From: Streptomyces lydicus
GTDB taxonomy: Bacteria > Actinomycetota > Actinomycetes > Streptomycetales > Streptomycetaceae
Direction of reading: 5' to 3'
Length of the DNA stretch: 53,353 nt
Assembly: GCF_000717345.1 (NCBI RefSeq)
Contig: NZ_JNZA01000045.1
Location: forward strand, 1-53,353
This document shows, piece after piece, positions 18,060-27,609 of this stretch. The position numbers and the translations under genes are program-made. The notes beneath the pieces were generated by a model, which saw only the letters and a program-made list of their open reading frames with translations, searched no databases and was not told the DNA's origin. Each line of letters starts with the position of its first letter. Within the stretch, counting starts at the first letter, position 1.

Positions 18060-19763
18060 TCAGCTCCCGCTGCCGGTCAGGGCCCGCCGGTCCAGCTTCC
18101 CGTTCGGCGTCCGCGGCAGCTCGTCCACCGGCACACACTCCACCGGCACCATGTACGCGGGCAGCGCCTCGGCCACATGCCGGCGCAGCTCCGCCGCGTC
18201 CGGTGGCGCGTCCGCCCGCTCGGCCACCACGTACGCGACCAGCTGCTTGTCGCCGAGCCGCGAGTCCTGGGCCAGCACCGCCGCCTGCCGCACCGCGGGG
18301 TGGCCGACCAGCCGCGCCTCCACCTCGCCCGGCTCGACCCTGAAGCCGCGGATCTTGACCTGGTCGTCGGCGCGCCCCACGTACTCCAGCACCCCGTCCG
18401 CCCGCCGCCGGGCCAGATCGCCGGTGCGGTACATCCGCTCCCCGCCCGGACCGGCGAAGGGATCGGCGACGAACCGTTCAGCGGTCAGCGCCGGGCGGCT
18501 GACATAGCCGTGGGCCAGCCCGGCGCCCGCCACGTACAGCTCGCCCAGCGCCCCGTTCGCCGCGGGTTTGAGGTCGTCGTCCAGGACGTAGGCCCGCTTG
18601 CCGGCGAGGGGCACGCCGATCGGCAGGGCGGTGCCCGACAGGTCCCCGGCGACGACCGCGTGGTGGGTGGTGAAGCCCATGCTCTCGGCCGGGCCGTAGC
18701 CGTTGCCGAGACGCAGCGCCGGGTGGTCCCGGCGGGCCTTGGCGACGTGCGGGACGGACGCCGGCTCGCCGCCGGTGATCGCGTAGCGCACCCCCTCGAA
18801 CGCCTCCGGCACCTCGTCCACCAGGAAGTTGAACAGGCTCGCCGAGAGCTGGAGCATGGTCACCCCGTGCCGCGCCACCAGCTCGCCGATCTCCAGCGGG
18901 TCCGGGTTCTGGCCGGACTGGAGCACACAGCGCGCGCCGAACAGCAGGGCACCGAACAGCTCCAGGCCGAAGGCGTCCCAGGACACCGGGGAGCACTGGA
19001 GGAAGACCTCGTCGGGCCCGAACCCCGCGTAGTCCTGCCCGAGATACGTGCCGGTCAGGGCGCGGTGCGGGGACATCACACCCTTGGGCCGGCCGGTGGA
19101 GCCGGAGGTGAACATCACGCACGCGACGTCCTCCGGGCCGACCCCGGTGGCCAGGTTCCCGGCGGGGGCGTCGGACGCCGCCTCGTCCTCGACGTACAGG
19201 GTGGTCGTGCCCGTCAGCCGGCCGCTCAGCGGCCGCGAGGTGACGAGCAGCGGCGCGCCGGTGTCCTCCAGGGACAGGGCCAGCCGTTCCACCGGGAACT
19301 GCGGGTCGAGCATGGTGTAGCCGCCGCCCGCCTTGAGCACCGCCAGCAGCGCCACCACCATGTCGAAGCCGCGCTCCAGATGGACGCCGACCAGCGTGCC
19401 CGGTGCGACGCCGAGCCCCACCAGCCGGTGCGCGAGACGGTTGGCCCGCTCGTTGAGCGCGCCGTAGGTCAGCTCGTCGGCTTCGTGGAGCAGGGCGACG
19501 GCGTCGGGAGCCCGCGCGGCCTGCGCCTCGAACAGCTCGTGCACGCACGCCCCGGCGGGCGCCCGCTCCACGGCGGGCCCGGTGGGCCGCAGGTCGGTCC
19601 AGTGGTGCTCGATGTGCGCCAGGCAGCCCTCCCGGCTGTCGGTGCCGTGGCGCACCGACCAGCCGGCGGGTACGGCGATGCCGGCGGGCCACAGGCTGTG
19701 GCGGCCCAGGGCGTCCGTGAGGACCACATGGCCGCCGTCGTACTCCTCGAACGGATTGCTCAC
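18060..19763 (-). CDS. slgN1: MbtH-adenylation fusion, 3-methylaspartate-activating NRPS enzyme
   Basis: 567 residues. Residues 1-65 are an MbtH-like domain ([25 protein letters not shown] with the conserved Trp residues), fused to an adenylation domain. Core A3 is [14 protein letters not shown]8 is [20 protein letters not shown] and A10 is [10 protein letters not shown] with the catalytic Lys. There is no C or carrier domain, so it must load a carrier protein in trans, most likely the PCP of the protein at 33920. The crystal structure of SlgN1 from S. lydicus shows exactly this MbtH-A fusion and activates 3-methylaspartate. The start is GTG at 19763, overlapping the slgE3 stop (GTGA). Confidence 0.94.
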   Translation of the reverse strand: MSNPFEEYDGGHVVLTDALGRHSLWPAGIAVPAGWSVRHGTDSREGCLAHIEHHWTDLRPTGPAVERAPAGACVHELFEAQAARAPDAVALLHEADELTYGALNERANRLAHRLVGLGVAPGTLVGVHLERGFDMVVALLAVLKAGGGYTMLDPQFPVERLALSLEDTGAPLLVTSRPLSGRLTGTTTLYVEDEAASDAPAGNLATGVGPEDVACVMFTSGSTGRPKGVMSPHRALTGTYLGQDYAGFGPDEVFLQCSPVSWDAFGLELFGALLFGARCVLQSGQNPDPLEIGELVARHGVTMLQLSASLFNFLVDEVPEAFEGVRYAITGGEPASVPHVAKARRDHPALRLGNGYGPAESMGFTTHHAVVAGDLSGTALPIGVPLAGKRAYVLDDDLKPAANGALGELYVAGAGLAHGYVSRPALTAERFVADPFAGPGGERMYRTGDLARRRADGVLEYVGRADDQVKIRGFRVEPGEVEARLVGHPAVRQAAVLAQDSRLGDKQLVAYVVAERADAPPDAAELRRHVAEALPAYMVPVECVPVDELPRTPNGKLDRRALTGSGS

Positions 19764-21082
19764 GAGGGCTCCCTCGTCGTCGGGTCCGGCCGCCGCTCGG
19801 CGGCCGGCTGCGGCCACAGGTCCTCCGGGGCCAGTTCGGCCGCCGCGTACTTTCCCAACGCGCTGACCAGAAGGCGCAGTTCGAGCTCCAGGCAGGCGGT
19901 CAGCCGGATCAGCCCGCGGTCCGGGTCCTCGTCGGCGGCCAGCAGCGCGGCCCGGCCCAGACCGGCCGCGCGGGCGCCCAGGGCCAGGCTCCTGGCCACC
20001 CGGCCGCCCTCCCACATCCGCCCGCTGACCAGCAGCGGGTGCGGCCCCGCAGCGATCCGGCGCAGGCACTCGCCCAGCGGCAGCCCGACGCCGTCGAGGA
20101 ACGCGTGCGGTGCCCAGCCGGAGCCGCCCTCGGCGCCGTCGACGGTCACCGCGTCGGCACCGGCCTGCCACGCCACCGCCGCGGCCCGGTCCACGTCCCG
20201 GCCCGGGAAGAGCTTCACCCACACCCGGACCCGCGGATAGTTGCTGCGCATGAAGCGGATCTGCTGGCGCAGGATCTCCTCGGTGACGGTGCCCGGCGCA
20301 CTGCAGCGCAGCACGTCGCCCTTCTCGCCGAGGGTGTCCTGCACCCGGTAGCGATCGGCCAGCCGGTCCGCCTCCGCCGCGTCCACCAGGGTCATCCCGC
20401 CCAGGCCCGGTTTGGCGCCCTGGCCGACCTTGAGCTCGAAGGCCAGCCGCCCGGACGCCAGCAGCGGCTGGACGTGCGGGTCGCTGTGCACCAGGTTCCA
20501 CACCTCGGCGTCGGCGTCCTCGGTGCTCTGCTGCACGGCGATGCCGCCGACGCCGTCGGGCAGTTCGTCGGCGTACGCGCGGATGCGGCGCAGCAGGCCG
20601 GCGGCGTTCCCGCCGCCGTCGGACGCGGTGCCGGGCCGTCCGTAGCCGCTGACGGGCAGCACGTTCTCCCCGATGACCAGGGGCAGACCGAGGCTGCCCG
20701 CCTGCCGGCCGACGGCGGTGCCGAGGCCGTCGCCGGCGGCGCGGGTCGAGCCGAACGCCGAGACGTACAGCGGCAGCGGGGCCTGGAAGCCGCCGATGTC
20801 GGTGGTCAGGTCGACATCGGAGTGCTGGGGCTCGCGGCCCAGCTCGATGAGCTTCTCCAGCCGCCGCGGCATGAACACCGGCGGCACCAGGCGCCCGGTC
20901 TCCAGCAGCTCACCGGGCGTGCCGTACGGGGCGCCCGCCTCGGGTGCGCCGGGGGCCGCGCCGAGCAGCGTGTGCCCGTAGCCGGAGAGCGGCGGGAAGG
21001 CCGCGGCGGTGCCCGAACGTGCCCGCTCGCGCACCGCTGCCTCGGGGAACCCCGGGGCAGACAGCCCGCTGCCGCCGGTCAC
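19760..21082 (-). CDS. slgE3: FMN-dependent glutamate synthase-like protein
   Basis: 440 residues corresponding to the synthase (FMN barrel) part of glutamate synthase: QGAKPGLGG near residue 215 and VDGAEGGSG near 313 are family signatures. It lacks the N-terminal glutaminase domain. The Cys cluster that binds the 3Fe-4S centre is also missing: the equivalent C-terminal region reads [18 protein letters not shown]. SlgE3 of S. lydicus is described as a ferredoxin-dependent glutamate synthase supplying glutamate to the mutase; the missing features leave its electron and ammonia sources unclear. The GTG start at 21082 overlaps the slgZ stop. Confidence 0.85.
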   Translation of the reverse strand: MTGGSGLSAPGFPEAAVRERARSGTAAAFPPLSGYGHTLLGAAPGAPEAGAPYGTPGELLETGRLVPPVFMPRRLEKLIELGREPQHSDVDLTTDIGGFQAPLPLYVSAFGSTRAAGDGLGTAVGRQAGSLGLPLVIGENVLPVSGYGRPGTASDGGGNAAGLLRRIRAYADELPDGVGGIAVQQSTEDADAEVWNLVHSDPHVQPLLASGRLAFELKVGQGAKPGLGGMTLVDAAEADRLADRYRVQDTLGEKGDVLRCSAPGTVTEEILRQQIRFMRSNYPRVRVWVKLFPGRDVDRAAAVAWQAGADAVTVDGAEGGSGWAPHAFLDGVGLPLGECLRRIAAGPHPLLVSGRMWEGGRVARSLALGARAAGLGRAALLAADEDPDRGLIRLTACLELELRLLVSALGKYAAAELAPEDLWPQPAAERRPDPTTREPS

Positions 21083-22059
21083 AACGACACCACGCCGGGG
21101 ATCTTCGGGAACGCGGTGGCCTCCCAGACCGCGTCCAGGCCGCACACGTAGCGGGTCAGGCGCTCGATGCCGATGCCGAACCCGGCACTGGCCGGAATGC
21201 CCTCCCGGGCCACCTCCAGGAAGTGCTGGTACTTGCCGGGGTTCTCGCCGGTCTCCCGCATCCGCGTGACGATCCGCGCGTGGTCGAACTCCCGCTCCGC
21301 ACCGCTGATCAGCTCGCCGAACCCCTCGGCCGCCAGCAGGTCGAAGTTCCGCAGGGTGCCGGGCACTTCGGGGTCCTCGCGGTCGTAGAAACCGCGCGAG
21401 CCCTTCGGGTAGCTGGTGACGAAGAACGGGCGGGTGGCCTTGCGGGACAGCATCGCCTCGCCCTCCCAGTCGATCTCCGCGTCCGGGTTCTGCTCGTGTC
21501 CCAGGACGGCCAGCTCGGCGACCGCCGTGGCGTGGGTGAGGCGGTCGAATGGCTGGGCGAGCAGGTCGGCGAAGGCGTCCGGGTCCCGGCCGAGCACGTC
21601 GAGGTCCGCGGGCAGCTGCTCGGTGACCGAACGCACCGCGGCACGGACGAGGTCCTCGGCGACGCCCATCGCGTCCTGCGCGCCGGCGCCCGCGATCTCC
21701 ACGTCGAACTGGTGGAATTCGGCGAGGTGCCGTTGGGTCGAGCAGGTCTCCGGCGGCTCCAGACGGACGTTGGGCGCCACGCAGAAGATCTTGTCGAAGG
21801 ACAGCAGCGCAGCCTGCTTGTACATGATCGCGCTGGTCATCAGCTTGTAGCGGTGCCCGTAGTAGTCGACGTCGACCTGCTTGGCGCCGCGCCCGCCGGG
21901 GTCGGTGGCCGGGCCGATGACGGGCGGCAGCAGCTCGACGAAGCCGAGCGCGCGCAGATGGTCGCGGGCCGCGGAGACGATCTGCTGCTGGATGCGCAGA
22001 ACGGCGCGGGTGCGGGGGCTGTCGAGGTGCTTCCGGGGTGAGGGCGGCAGCTGGCTCAT
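21079..22059 (-). CDS. slgZ: Asparaginyl-tRNA synthetase-like asparagine synthetase paralogue
   Basis: 326 residues, a class II synthetase catalytic core without the N-terminal anticodon-binding domain, as in archaeal asparagine synthetase-related proteins. Motif 2 reads RLEPPETCSTQRHLAEFHQF (about residues 100-119) and motif 3 GFGIGIERLTRYVCG (about 294-308). Such paralogues activate the aspartate side-chain carboxylate as an adenylate and amidate it. Inactivation of slgZ in S. lydicus gave an altered streptolydigin, placing it in tailoring of the 3-methylaspartate side chain toward the amide. The start is ATG at 22059. It heads the slgZ-slgE3-slgN1 overlapping set. Confidence 0.92.
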   Translation of the reverse strand: MSQLPPSPRKHLDSPRTRAVLRIQQQIVSAARDHLRALGFVELLPPVIGPATDPGGRGAKQVDVDYYGHRYKLMTSAIMYKQAALLSFDKIFCVAPNVRLEPPETCSTQRHLAEFHQFDVEIAGAGAQDAMGVAEDLVRAAVRSVTEQLPADLDVLGRDPDAFADLLAQPFDRLTHATAVAELAVLGHEQNPDAEIDWEGEAMLSRKATRPFFVTSYPKGSRGFYDREDPEVPGTLRNFDLLAAEGFGELISGAEREFDHARIVTRMRETGENPGKYQHFLEVAREGIPASAGFGIGIERLTRYVCGLDAVWEATAFPKIPGVVSL

Positions 22060-22142
22060 GTGCCTTTACTCCGTGGGGTGCTGACGGGGCCGGGGGCCCG
22101 CGCGTGGTGCGGCCGGTGAGGTTCGGGAGGGGGAGGGGGCGC

Positions 22143-22670
22143 TCAGGGGCGAAGGGTGAACTCCGCCCGGAACCCGAAGAATCCACTGGGCGCGTCCTGG
22201 ACCTGGCTGAAGCGGACCTCGCCGCGGGCGCCGCGGTACTTGCCGGATCCGCCGGTGACCACGCCCTCGAAGGCGTAGTCGGCGGCGGCCCCGGAACGGG
22301 CCTTCTTCGGCGCGGCGCCGGTGACGGTGTCGAAGGGCAGCAGCTGGCTCACGCTGAGCTGGCCGCCGGGCAGCTTCCACATGCTGGTGCACTGGGCCGC
22401 CCACATGTGGCCCTCGAAGTGGGCCTTGACGATGGCGCACTGGCCGCCGGTCTCACCGATCTTCTTCCGGGCGGTGTCGGTGATGTCGGCGTAACTGGTG
22501 AACGGGGTGCCCACCTTCGCGTCCGCCGGTATCGCGATGTCGGTGATCTGCTCCTGCACCACCAGGGACGGTCGGGGGGCGGCGGGCCCGCCGGGGTCGG
22601 CCACCGCCACGCCGACGGTCGCGGCAACGGCCAGGGCCGCGGCTCCGAGGCCGAGGACAACTCGTTTCAT
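22143..22670 (-). CDS. Secreted allene-oxide-cyclase-barrel-like protein
   Basis: 175 residues. The N-terminus is a signal peptide (MKRVVLGLG, hydrophobic Ala/Val core, cleavage probably after AVA near residue 24). The mature part resembles the small beta-barrels of the allene oxide cyclase/dirigent group, with GGQCAIVKAHFEGHMWAAQC and a C-terminal GGSGKYRGARGEV segment typical of that group. A GGAGGAATC ribosome site precedes the ATG. It sits between the glycosyltransferase and slgZ. Barrel proteins of related folds act as pericyclic or ketal-forming cyclases in polyketide pathways, so a cyclase or stereo-directing role is possible but unproven, and export is puzzling. Confidence 0.75.
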   Translation of the reverse strand: MKRVVLGLGAAALAVAATVGVAVADPGGPAAPRPSLVVQEQITDIAIPADAKVGTPFTSYADITDTARKKIGETGGQCAIVKAHFEGHMWAAQCTSMWKLPGGQLSVSQLLPFDTVTGAAPKKARSGAAADYAFEGVVTGGSGKYRGARGEVRFSQVQDAPSGFFGFRAEFTLRP

Positions 22671-22783
22671 GATTCCTCCGGGTCGTGGTGCGCGGCGTAC
22701 CGGGGCACGCCGCACGGTGCTGGGGACGATCACCGCAGCGGGAACGGGCGGGGCGGTCGGGAAGCTCGGGGCGGTCCGGGCCG

Positions 22784-23959
22784 TCAGGACAGGAGGCGTA
22801 CGAGGGAGGGCACGGTGTCCGCCGGGGCGGGCATCGCCTCGATCTCCGTACGCACCTCCTCGGCGGCGGCGCGGTAGGCCGCGTCCTCCAGCAGCGCCGA
22901 GAGGTGACCGGTGGTGAAGGCGTCCAGCTCGACGCCGATGCCGACCCCGCGGCCGGCCACCGCCTTGGTGTTGAGGAGCTGTTCGTTGCCGTGCGGCACG
23001 ATCAGCTGCGGTACGCCGCGGGCCAGGGCGGTGAAGGTCGTACCGTCGCCGCCGTGGTGCACCACGGCTGCACAGGTCGGCAGGAGTTCGTGCAGCGGGA
23101 TCCAGCCGGTGGGGCGGACGTTGGCGGGGAGGTCGCCCAGCGCCGACAGGTCGCTGTCGCCGACCGCCAGCACGATCTCCGCGCCGGAACGGGCCGCTTC
23201 GTGCACCACCCGCTTGAGGTGGCCCACCCCTTCCACGCCGGGGACCACCGTGCCCAGCGTGAGGCACACCCGGGGGCGTCCGGCAGGCCGGGTCACCCAG
23301 TCCGGGAGGATCCCGCCGCCGTTGTGCGGCAGATAGCGCATCGGCCGGGCCGTGGGCTCGGGCGGGACGACGCTGGGCGGCGCCATGCCGAGGGCGACGG
23401 CGGGGGGTTCGACGGCGGGTACGCCGTGGTGCGCGGCCAGCCACCGGGTGAACTGCGGGTGGAAGAAGCGGTCCACGCCCTGCAGATGAATCTCCAGCTG
23501 CACCCGGGGAATTCCGAGCCGGGTGGCCACCAGGGGGGCTCCGATATGGGACGGCTCATGGATGATGACGTCCGGACGCCAGCGCCGGGCGATTTCCAGA
23601 TCGCCGTCCAGGGTGAGTGCGGCAAAACCCGCGAAAGTTTCGGCGATACGTGCCGCGTCCCGCGCGTCGATAATCTTCGCGGGGTCGAACATCCCCGAAA
23701 GATGGGCTATGCGGTCGCTTTCCTCTTGGGTTTCTCCGGGCGCCTGGTGCTGAGTTCCGGGGCGGTTCACAAGGACCGCTTCCACGTCCGACTCCGGGGC
23801 CGTATCGGCCATGGAGAGCCCCGATTCGGCGACCACTCGGGTCCGTTCACCGGTTCCGGTGTACAGAACCTCGTGCCCGGCCGACCGTAATGCCCAGGCC
23901 AACGGAATGGACGGAGAGATATGGCTGAAGCCGGACAGGAACATGAACAGCGCCCGCAT
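22784..23959 (-). CDS. slgG: Glycosyltransferase (GT-B, antibiotic type), probable L-rhodinosyltransferase
   Basis: 391 residues, GT1-like. The C-terminal nucleotide-sugar site is recognisable (GWIPLHELLPTCAAVVHHGG, then GVPQLIVPHGNEQLLN). The N-terminal MRALFMFLSGFSH is the usual acceptor-domain start. It is the only glycosyltransferase in the window, and streptolydigin carries a single sugar, L-rhodinose, on the tetramic acid nitrogen. Leu24 is encoded by TTA (23890-23888), so translation may depend on the bldA tRNA. I start at 23959, preceded by a G-rich ribosome site. It is divergent from the TrdE-like gene at 24168. The symbol is from recall. Confidence 0.9.
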   Translation of the reverse strand: MRALFMFLSGFSHISPSIPLAWALRSAGHEVLYTGTGERTRVVAESGLSMADTAPESDVEAVLVNRPGTQHQAPGETQEESDRIAHLSGMFDPAKIIDARDAARIAETFAGFAALTLDGDLEIARRWRPDVIIHEPSHIGAPLVATRLGIPRVQLEIHLQGVDRFFHPQFTRWLAAHHGVPAVEPPAVALGMAPPSVVPPEPTARPMRYLPHNGGGILPDWVTRPAGRPRVCLTLGTVVPGVEGVGHLKRVVHEAARSGAEIVLAVGDSDLSALGDLPANVRPTGWIPLHELLPTCAAVVHHGGDGTTFTALARGVPQLIVPHGNEQLLNTKAVAGRGVGIGVELDAFTTGHLSALLEDAAYRAAAEEVRTEIEAMPAPADTVPSLVRLLS

Positions 23960-24167
23960 TACGCCCCCGAATAAAGGTTGTCTCTCGTGCCGGTGCCGCA
24001 AAGCGGCCGCGCACAATGCTGCCCCGATGTGTCGCCGACACTAGCAGCGATGTCAATACCCGGAATCTAGGGGTTAGTCAGGGGGGCTAGGGGTTACGTC
24101 CATTGGGCGCCCGGCATACCGTGAGTCCGGTGAATGCACGTAGGTACGCTATCGCTGCGAGAGGCCG
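23960..24167. promoter_or_regulatory. Divergent promoter region with paired CTAGGGGTTA boxes
   Basis: 208 bp between divergent genes. CTAGGGGTTA occurs at 24067-24076 and again at 24087-24096, exactly 20 bp apart (two helical turns), with TCAGGGG between them at 24078. The boxes match those upstream of slgE1 and are plausible activator sites for the cluster LAL regulator. Confidence 0.5.
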
Positions 24168-25022
24168 ATGACGACAGCCGATCCCAAAGATCGCACCTTT
24201 TCCGCGACGCAGTGGCGCGTCCTGTTGCACGACGACTTCACGGGCCCGGCCGGCTCCCCGCCCGACGCCGGACGCTGGCTGACGCGCACCGGCCGCCCCT
24301 TCGGCGCCGGGGTCGAGACGCATGCCGACGACAGCGGTCATGCGGCGCTCGACGGCGCCGGCCGGCTGGCGATGACCGCCACCCGCGACGCCTCGGGCGG
24401 CTTCACGGCTGCCTGGCTCGAAAGCCGCCGGGAGGACCTGCTGCCGCCCAGCGGCGGAGCCCTGCGCATCCAGGCGCGGGTCCGCACCGCCCCGGGGCCC
24501 GGCCTGGACTGCGCCCTGTGGGCCTGGGGCAACCCGATGCGGCACCCGGAGCCCGGTGAGGCCGAACTGGACCGCTGGTTCCGGGCGGGCGAGATGGACG
24601 TGTTCGAGGTGCTCGGCTCCCAACCCGACCGGGTCCACGGCTCGTTGCACTCCCCGGCCTGCGACCAGCTGCCCTCCTGCGGCATCGGCGGACACGGCGC
24701 GACCGTGGACGGCGCACCGCTGAGCGACGGCTTCCACACCTACTCCATGGTCTGGACCCGCGACCCGGACACCGTCACCTGGCACATCGACGCCCGCCCC
24801 TACCTCAAGCTGACCCCCGAGGACACCACCCCGGAGGGCTGGCTCTTCAACCAGCCGGCCCACCTGTGCCTGGCCATCATCATCGGCAGCCCGGGCGGCC
24901 CGGTGCCGCCGGGCACGCCGGACCCCGCCGCCTTCCCCGCCGCCATGCTCGTCGACGAGATCACCGTCGCGGTGCGCGGCCCCAAGGGCGGCACCGACGC
25001 GGCCGGGGAGGCTCCGCGATGA
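24168..25022 (+). CDS. GH16-fold protein, TrdE-like dehydratase candidate (copy 2)
   Basis: 284 residues, paralogous to the protein at 5371 along its whole length (shared FGAGVE, LWAWG/MWAWG, FEVLGS, EDTTP.GWLF.QP and [15 protein letters not shown] segments). The GH16 signature is kept as GEMDVFEVLG (E142, D144, E147). No signal peptide. It heads a long plus-strand operon and overlaps the P450 start by ATGA. By analogy with TrdE of tirandamycin it probably performs a dehydration on the polyketide, and having two copies suggests two separate steps or substrates. Confidence 0.85.
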   Translation: MTTADPKDRTFSATQWRVLLHDDFTGPAGSPPDAGRWLTRTGRPFGAGVETHADDSGHAALDGAGRLAMTATRDASGGFTAAWLESRREDLLPPSGGALRIQARVRTAPGPGLDCALWAWGNPMRHPEPGEAELDRWFRAGEMDVFEVLGSQPDRVHGSLHSPACDQLPSCGIGGHGATVDGAPLSDGFHTYSMVWTRDPDTVTWHIDARPYLKLTPEDTTPEGWLFNQPAHLCLAIIIGSPGGPVPPGTPDPAAFPAAMLVDEITVAVRGPKGGTDAAGEAPR

Positions 25023-26260
25023 GCGAGCGGACACCGGTCGCGGACGCCTTCGGCGACGCCGACTTCATGCAGGACCCGCACGCGGTCTACCGGCGGCTGC
25101 GCGAGCAGGGCCCGGTGCACCGCACCACGCTCCCCAAGGGCGTACCGCTCTTCGGCGGGCTGCCGGTGTGGGTGGTCAGCACGTACTCCGCGGTGCGGGC
25201 CGCGCTGACCGACCCCCGGCTGAGCACCGACCTCAAACACACCAGCGCGCTGTTCGCCCGGCACGGCACCGACACCGCCGGCGGCGCGTTCGGCGCGGTG
25301 CTCGCCCGGCACATGCTCCACTCCGACCAGCCGGACCACACCCGGCTGCGCAAACTGGTCAACAAGGCGTTCACCCCGGGCGCCGTGGACCGGCTGCGGC
25401 CGCGCATCGAGGACATCACCAGCGGCCTGCTGGACGCCATGAAGGGGCGCGAACAGGTCGACCTGCTGGAGGAGTTCGCCTTCCCGCTGCCGGTCACCGT
25501 CATCTGCGAACTGCTCGGCGTCCCCGAGGCCGACCGGGCCGACTTCACGCGCTGGTCCCAGCGCCTGGTCTCCGGCCCCTCCGCCGAGGAGGTCGCCGCC
25601 GCCCAGGCGTCGATGGTCGGCTACCTGACCGAGCTGACCGCGGCCAAGCGCGCCGAGCCGCAGGACGACATCCTCAGCGCCCTGGTCCAGGCCCGCGACG
25701 AGGGCGACCGCCTCGCCGACAGCGAACTGGTCCCGATGGCGTTCCTGCTGCTGGTCGGCGGACACGAGACGACCACCAACCTGATCGGCAACGGCACCCT
25801 CCATCTGCTGCGCGACCGCACCAAGCTGCGTGCCCTGCTCGACGATCCGGCCCTGCTGCCCAACGCGGTCGAGGAGTTCCTGCGGTTCGAAGGGCCCATC
25901 AAGCACGCCACGTTCCGGTACACCACCGACGAGGTCGAGGTGGACGGCGTCCGCATCCCCGCCGGGGAACTGGTCCTCGTTTCACTGGTGTCCGCCAATC
26001 GCGACGGCGAGCGCTTCACCGACCCGGACCGGCTCGACCTGACCCGCGCGCCCGGCGGCAACCTGGCCTTCGGCCACGGCATCCACTACTGCGTCGGCGC
26101 GCCCCTCGCCCGCCTCGAAGCGCAGATCGCCTTCCGCCAACTCCTTGAACGCTACCCGGACATGGAGCTGGCGGCCGAGCCGGCCGAGCTGTACTGGCGG
26201 GCCAGCACCCTGATGCGGGGCCTGCACTCGCTGCCCGTCCGCCTCGGGGGCGGCGGATGA
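25019..26260 (+). CDS. Cytochrome P450 (copy 2)
   Basis: 413 residues. I-helix GGHETTTN, K-helix EEFLR and heme loop FGHGIHYCVG with the axial Cys are present. It is paralogous to the P450 at 7823 and linked here to a TrdE-like gene by ATGA. A candidate for one of the streptolydigin oxidations such as bicyclic ketal hydroxylation or epoxidation. No ferredoxin or reductase gene is nearby, so electrons must come from host partners. It overlaps the next gene by ATGA. Confidence 0.93.
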   Translation: MSERTPVADAFGDADFMQDPHAVYRRLREQGPVHRTTLPKGVPLFGGLPVWVVSTYSAVRAALTDPRLSTDLKHTSALFARHGTDTAGGAFGAVLARHMLHSDQPDHTRLRKLVNKAFTPGAVDRLRPRIEDITSGLLDAMKGREQVDLLEEFAFPLPVTVICELLGVPEADRADFTRWSQRLVSGPSAEEVAAAQASMVGYLTELTAAKRAEPQDDILSALVQARDEGDRLADSELVPMAFLLLVGGHETTTNLIGNGTLHLLRDRTKLRALLDDPALLPNAVEEFLRFEGPIKHATFRYTTDEVEVDGVRIPAGELVLVSLVSANRDGERFTDPDRLDLTRAPGGNLAFGHGIHYCVGAPLARLEAQIAFRQLLERYPDMELAAEPAELYWRASTLMRGLHSLPVRLGGGG

Positions 26261-27609
26261 CCACCACCGCCGTCCCGCCGCGGGCGCCCGCCTTCCAGGA
26301 GTGGTTCGAGGCCCGCAAGGCCGCCCACGAGCACCGGGTACGGCCCCTCGCGCTGGACCGGCTCGACGGCTGGCGGTTCCACGAGGACACCGGGAACCTC
26401 GTCCACCGCAGCGGCCGGTTCTTCACGGTCGAGGGGCTCCGGACGTACGTCGGCGAAGAGGGCCGGGCCCGCTGGAGCCAGCCGGTCATCGTGCAGCCGG
26501 AGACCGGCATCCTCGGCATCCTCGTCAAGCGGTTCGGGACGGTGCCGTACTGCCTGATGCAGGCGAAGATGGAGCCGGGCAACATCAACACGCTGCAGCT
26601 CTCGCCGACCGTCCAGGCCACCCGCAGCAACTACACCCGCGTCCACCAGGGCAACCGCGTCCCCTACCTGGAGCACTTCACCGCGCCCCGCCGCGGCCGG
26701 GTCCTGCTGGACGTCCTGCAGTCCGAACAGGGCGCGTGGTTCCTCGGCAAGCGCAACCGCAACATGATCGTCGAGGTGGAACCGGACGAGGACGTGCCCG
26801 TCCTGGACGACTTCCGGTGGGTCGAACTGGCCGAACTCCGCTCCCTGCTGCACACCGACAACCTCGTCAACATGGACTCCCGCACCGTCCTGTCCGGCAT
26901 GCCGCCGACCCCACCGGCCGCCGGAACGGCCGGGACCGACGGCTTCTTCCGGCCCGCGCCCGACGGCCGCGCACGGCACGACACCGCGTATCTGCGCAGC
27001 TGGTTCACCGAGGCCCGGACCGCGAACCCCCTGGTGCAGCGCCGGGTTCCGCTGGCGGACCTGGCCGACTGGGAGTACCGCGACGGGCGCCTCGCGCACC
27101 GGCAGGGCGGCCCGTTCACCGTCATCGGTGTCGACGTCGAGGCCGGCGGCCGTGAGGTGCCGCACTGGACCCAGCCCATGGTGGCCCCCACGGGCCGTGG
27201 ACTGGCCGCCTTCCTCGTCCGGCGGCTCGACGGCGTGCCGCATGTGCTGGTCAAGGCCCACACCGAGCCCGGCACCTTCGACGCGGTGGAGATGGGCCCG
27301 ACCGTGCAGTGCTTCCCCGGCCGGGACGACCGGGACGACCCCGCCGAACGGCCCCCGTACCTGGACCGGATCCGCACCGCCCCGCCGTCCGCCGTGCGCT
27401 TCGACGCCGTGCATTCCGAGGAGGGCGGACGCTTCCACCACGCCGAGACCCGCTATGTGATCGCCGAGGCCGGCCCGGACGCGGAGCGCGACGTGCCGGA
27501 CACCCACGTGTGGATGACGGTGGAACAACTCACCGGGTTCGTCCGCTGCGGCGGCCACGTCAATGTCGAAGCCCGCAGCCTGCTGGCGTGCCTGCACACC
27601 CTGGGATGA
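26257..27609 (+). CDS. dTDP-4-keto-6-deoxyglucose 2,3-dehydratase
   Basis: 450 residues. It is built as a tandem duplication: the motif W-x-QP with a following LV(K/R)R...P segment occurs near residue 75 (SQPVIVQPETGILGILVKRF) and again near 307 (TQPMVAPTGRGLAAFLVRR), the internal repeat typical of NDP-hexose 2,3-dehydratases (TylX3/EryBVI type). It removes the C2 hydroxyl, the first committed step to a 2-deoxysugar. Translationally coupled on both sides by ATGA. Confidence 0.9.
   Translation: MTTTAVPPRAPAFQEWFEARKAAHEHRVRPLALDRLDGWRFHEDTGNLVHRSGRFFTVEGLRTYVGEEGRARWSQPVIVQPETGILGILVKRFGTVPYCLMQAKMEPGNINTLQLSPTVQATRSNYTRVHQGNRVPYLEHFTAPRRGRVLLDVLQSEQGAWFLGKRNRNMIVEVEPDEDVPVLDDFRWVELAELRSLLHTDNLVNMDSRTVLSGMPPTPPAAGTAGTDGFFRPAPDGRARHDTAYLRSWFTEARTANPLVQRRVPLADLADWEYRDGRLAHRQGGPFTVIGVDVEAGGREVPHWTQPMVAPTGRGLAAFLVRRLDGVPHVLVKAHTEPGTFDAVEMGPTVQCFPGRDDRDDPAERPPYLDRIRTAPPSAVRFDAVHSEEGGRFHHAETRYVIAEAGPDAERDVPDTHVWMTVEQLTGFVRCGGHVNVEARSLLACLHTLG

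Noticed and set aside
18018..20240. 740-codon plus-strand frame across slgN1 and slgE3
   Set aside because: Low-complexity His/Arg/Gly-rich translation without family motifs, antisense to well-defined MbtH-A and FMN domains.
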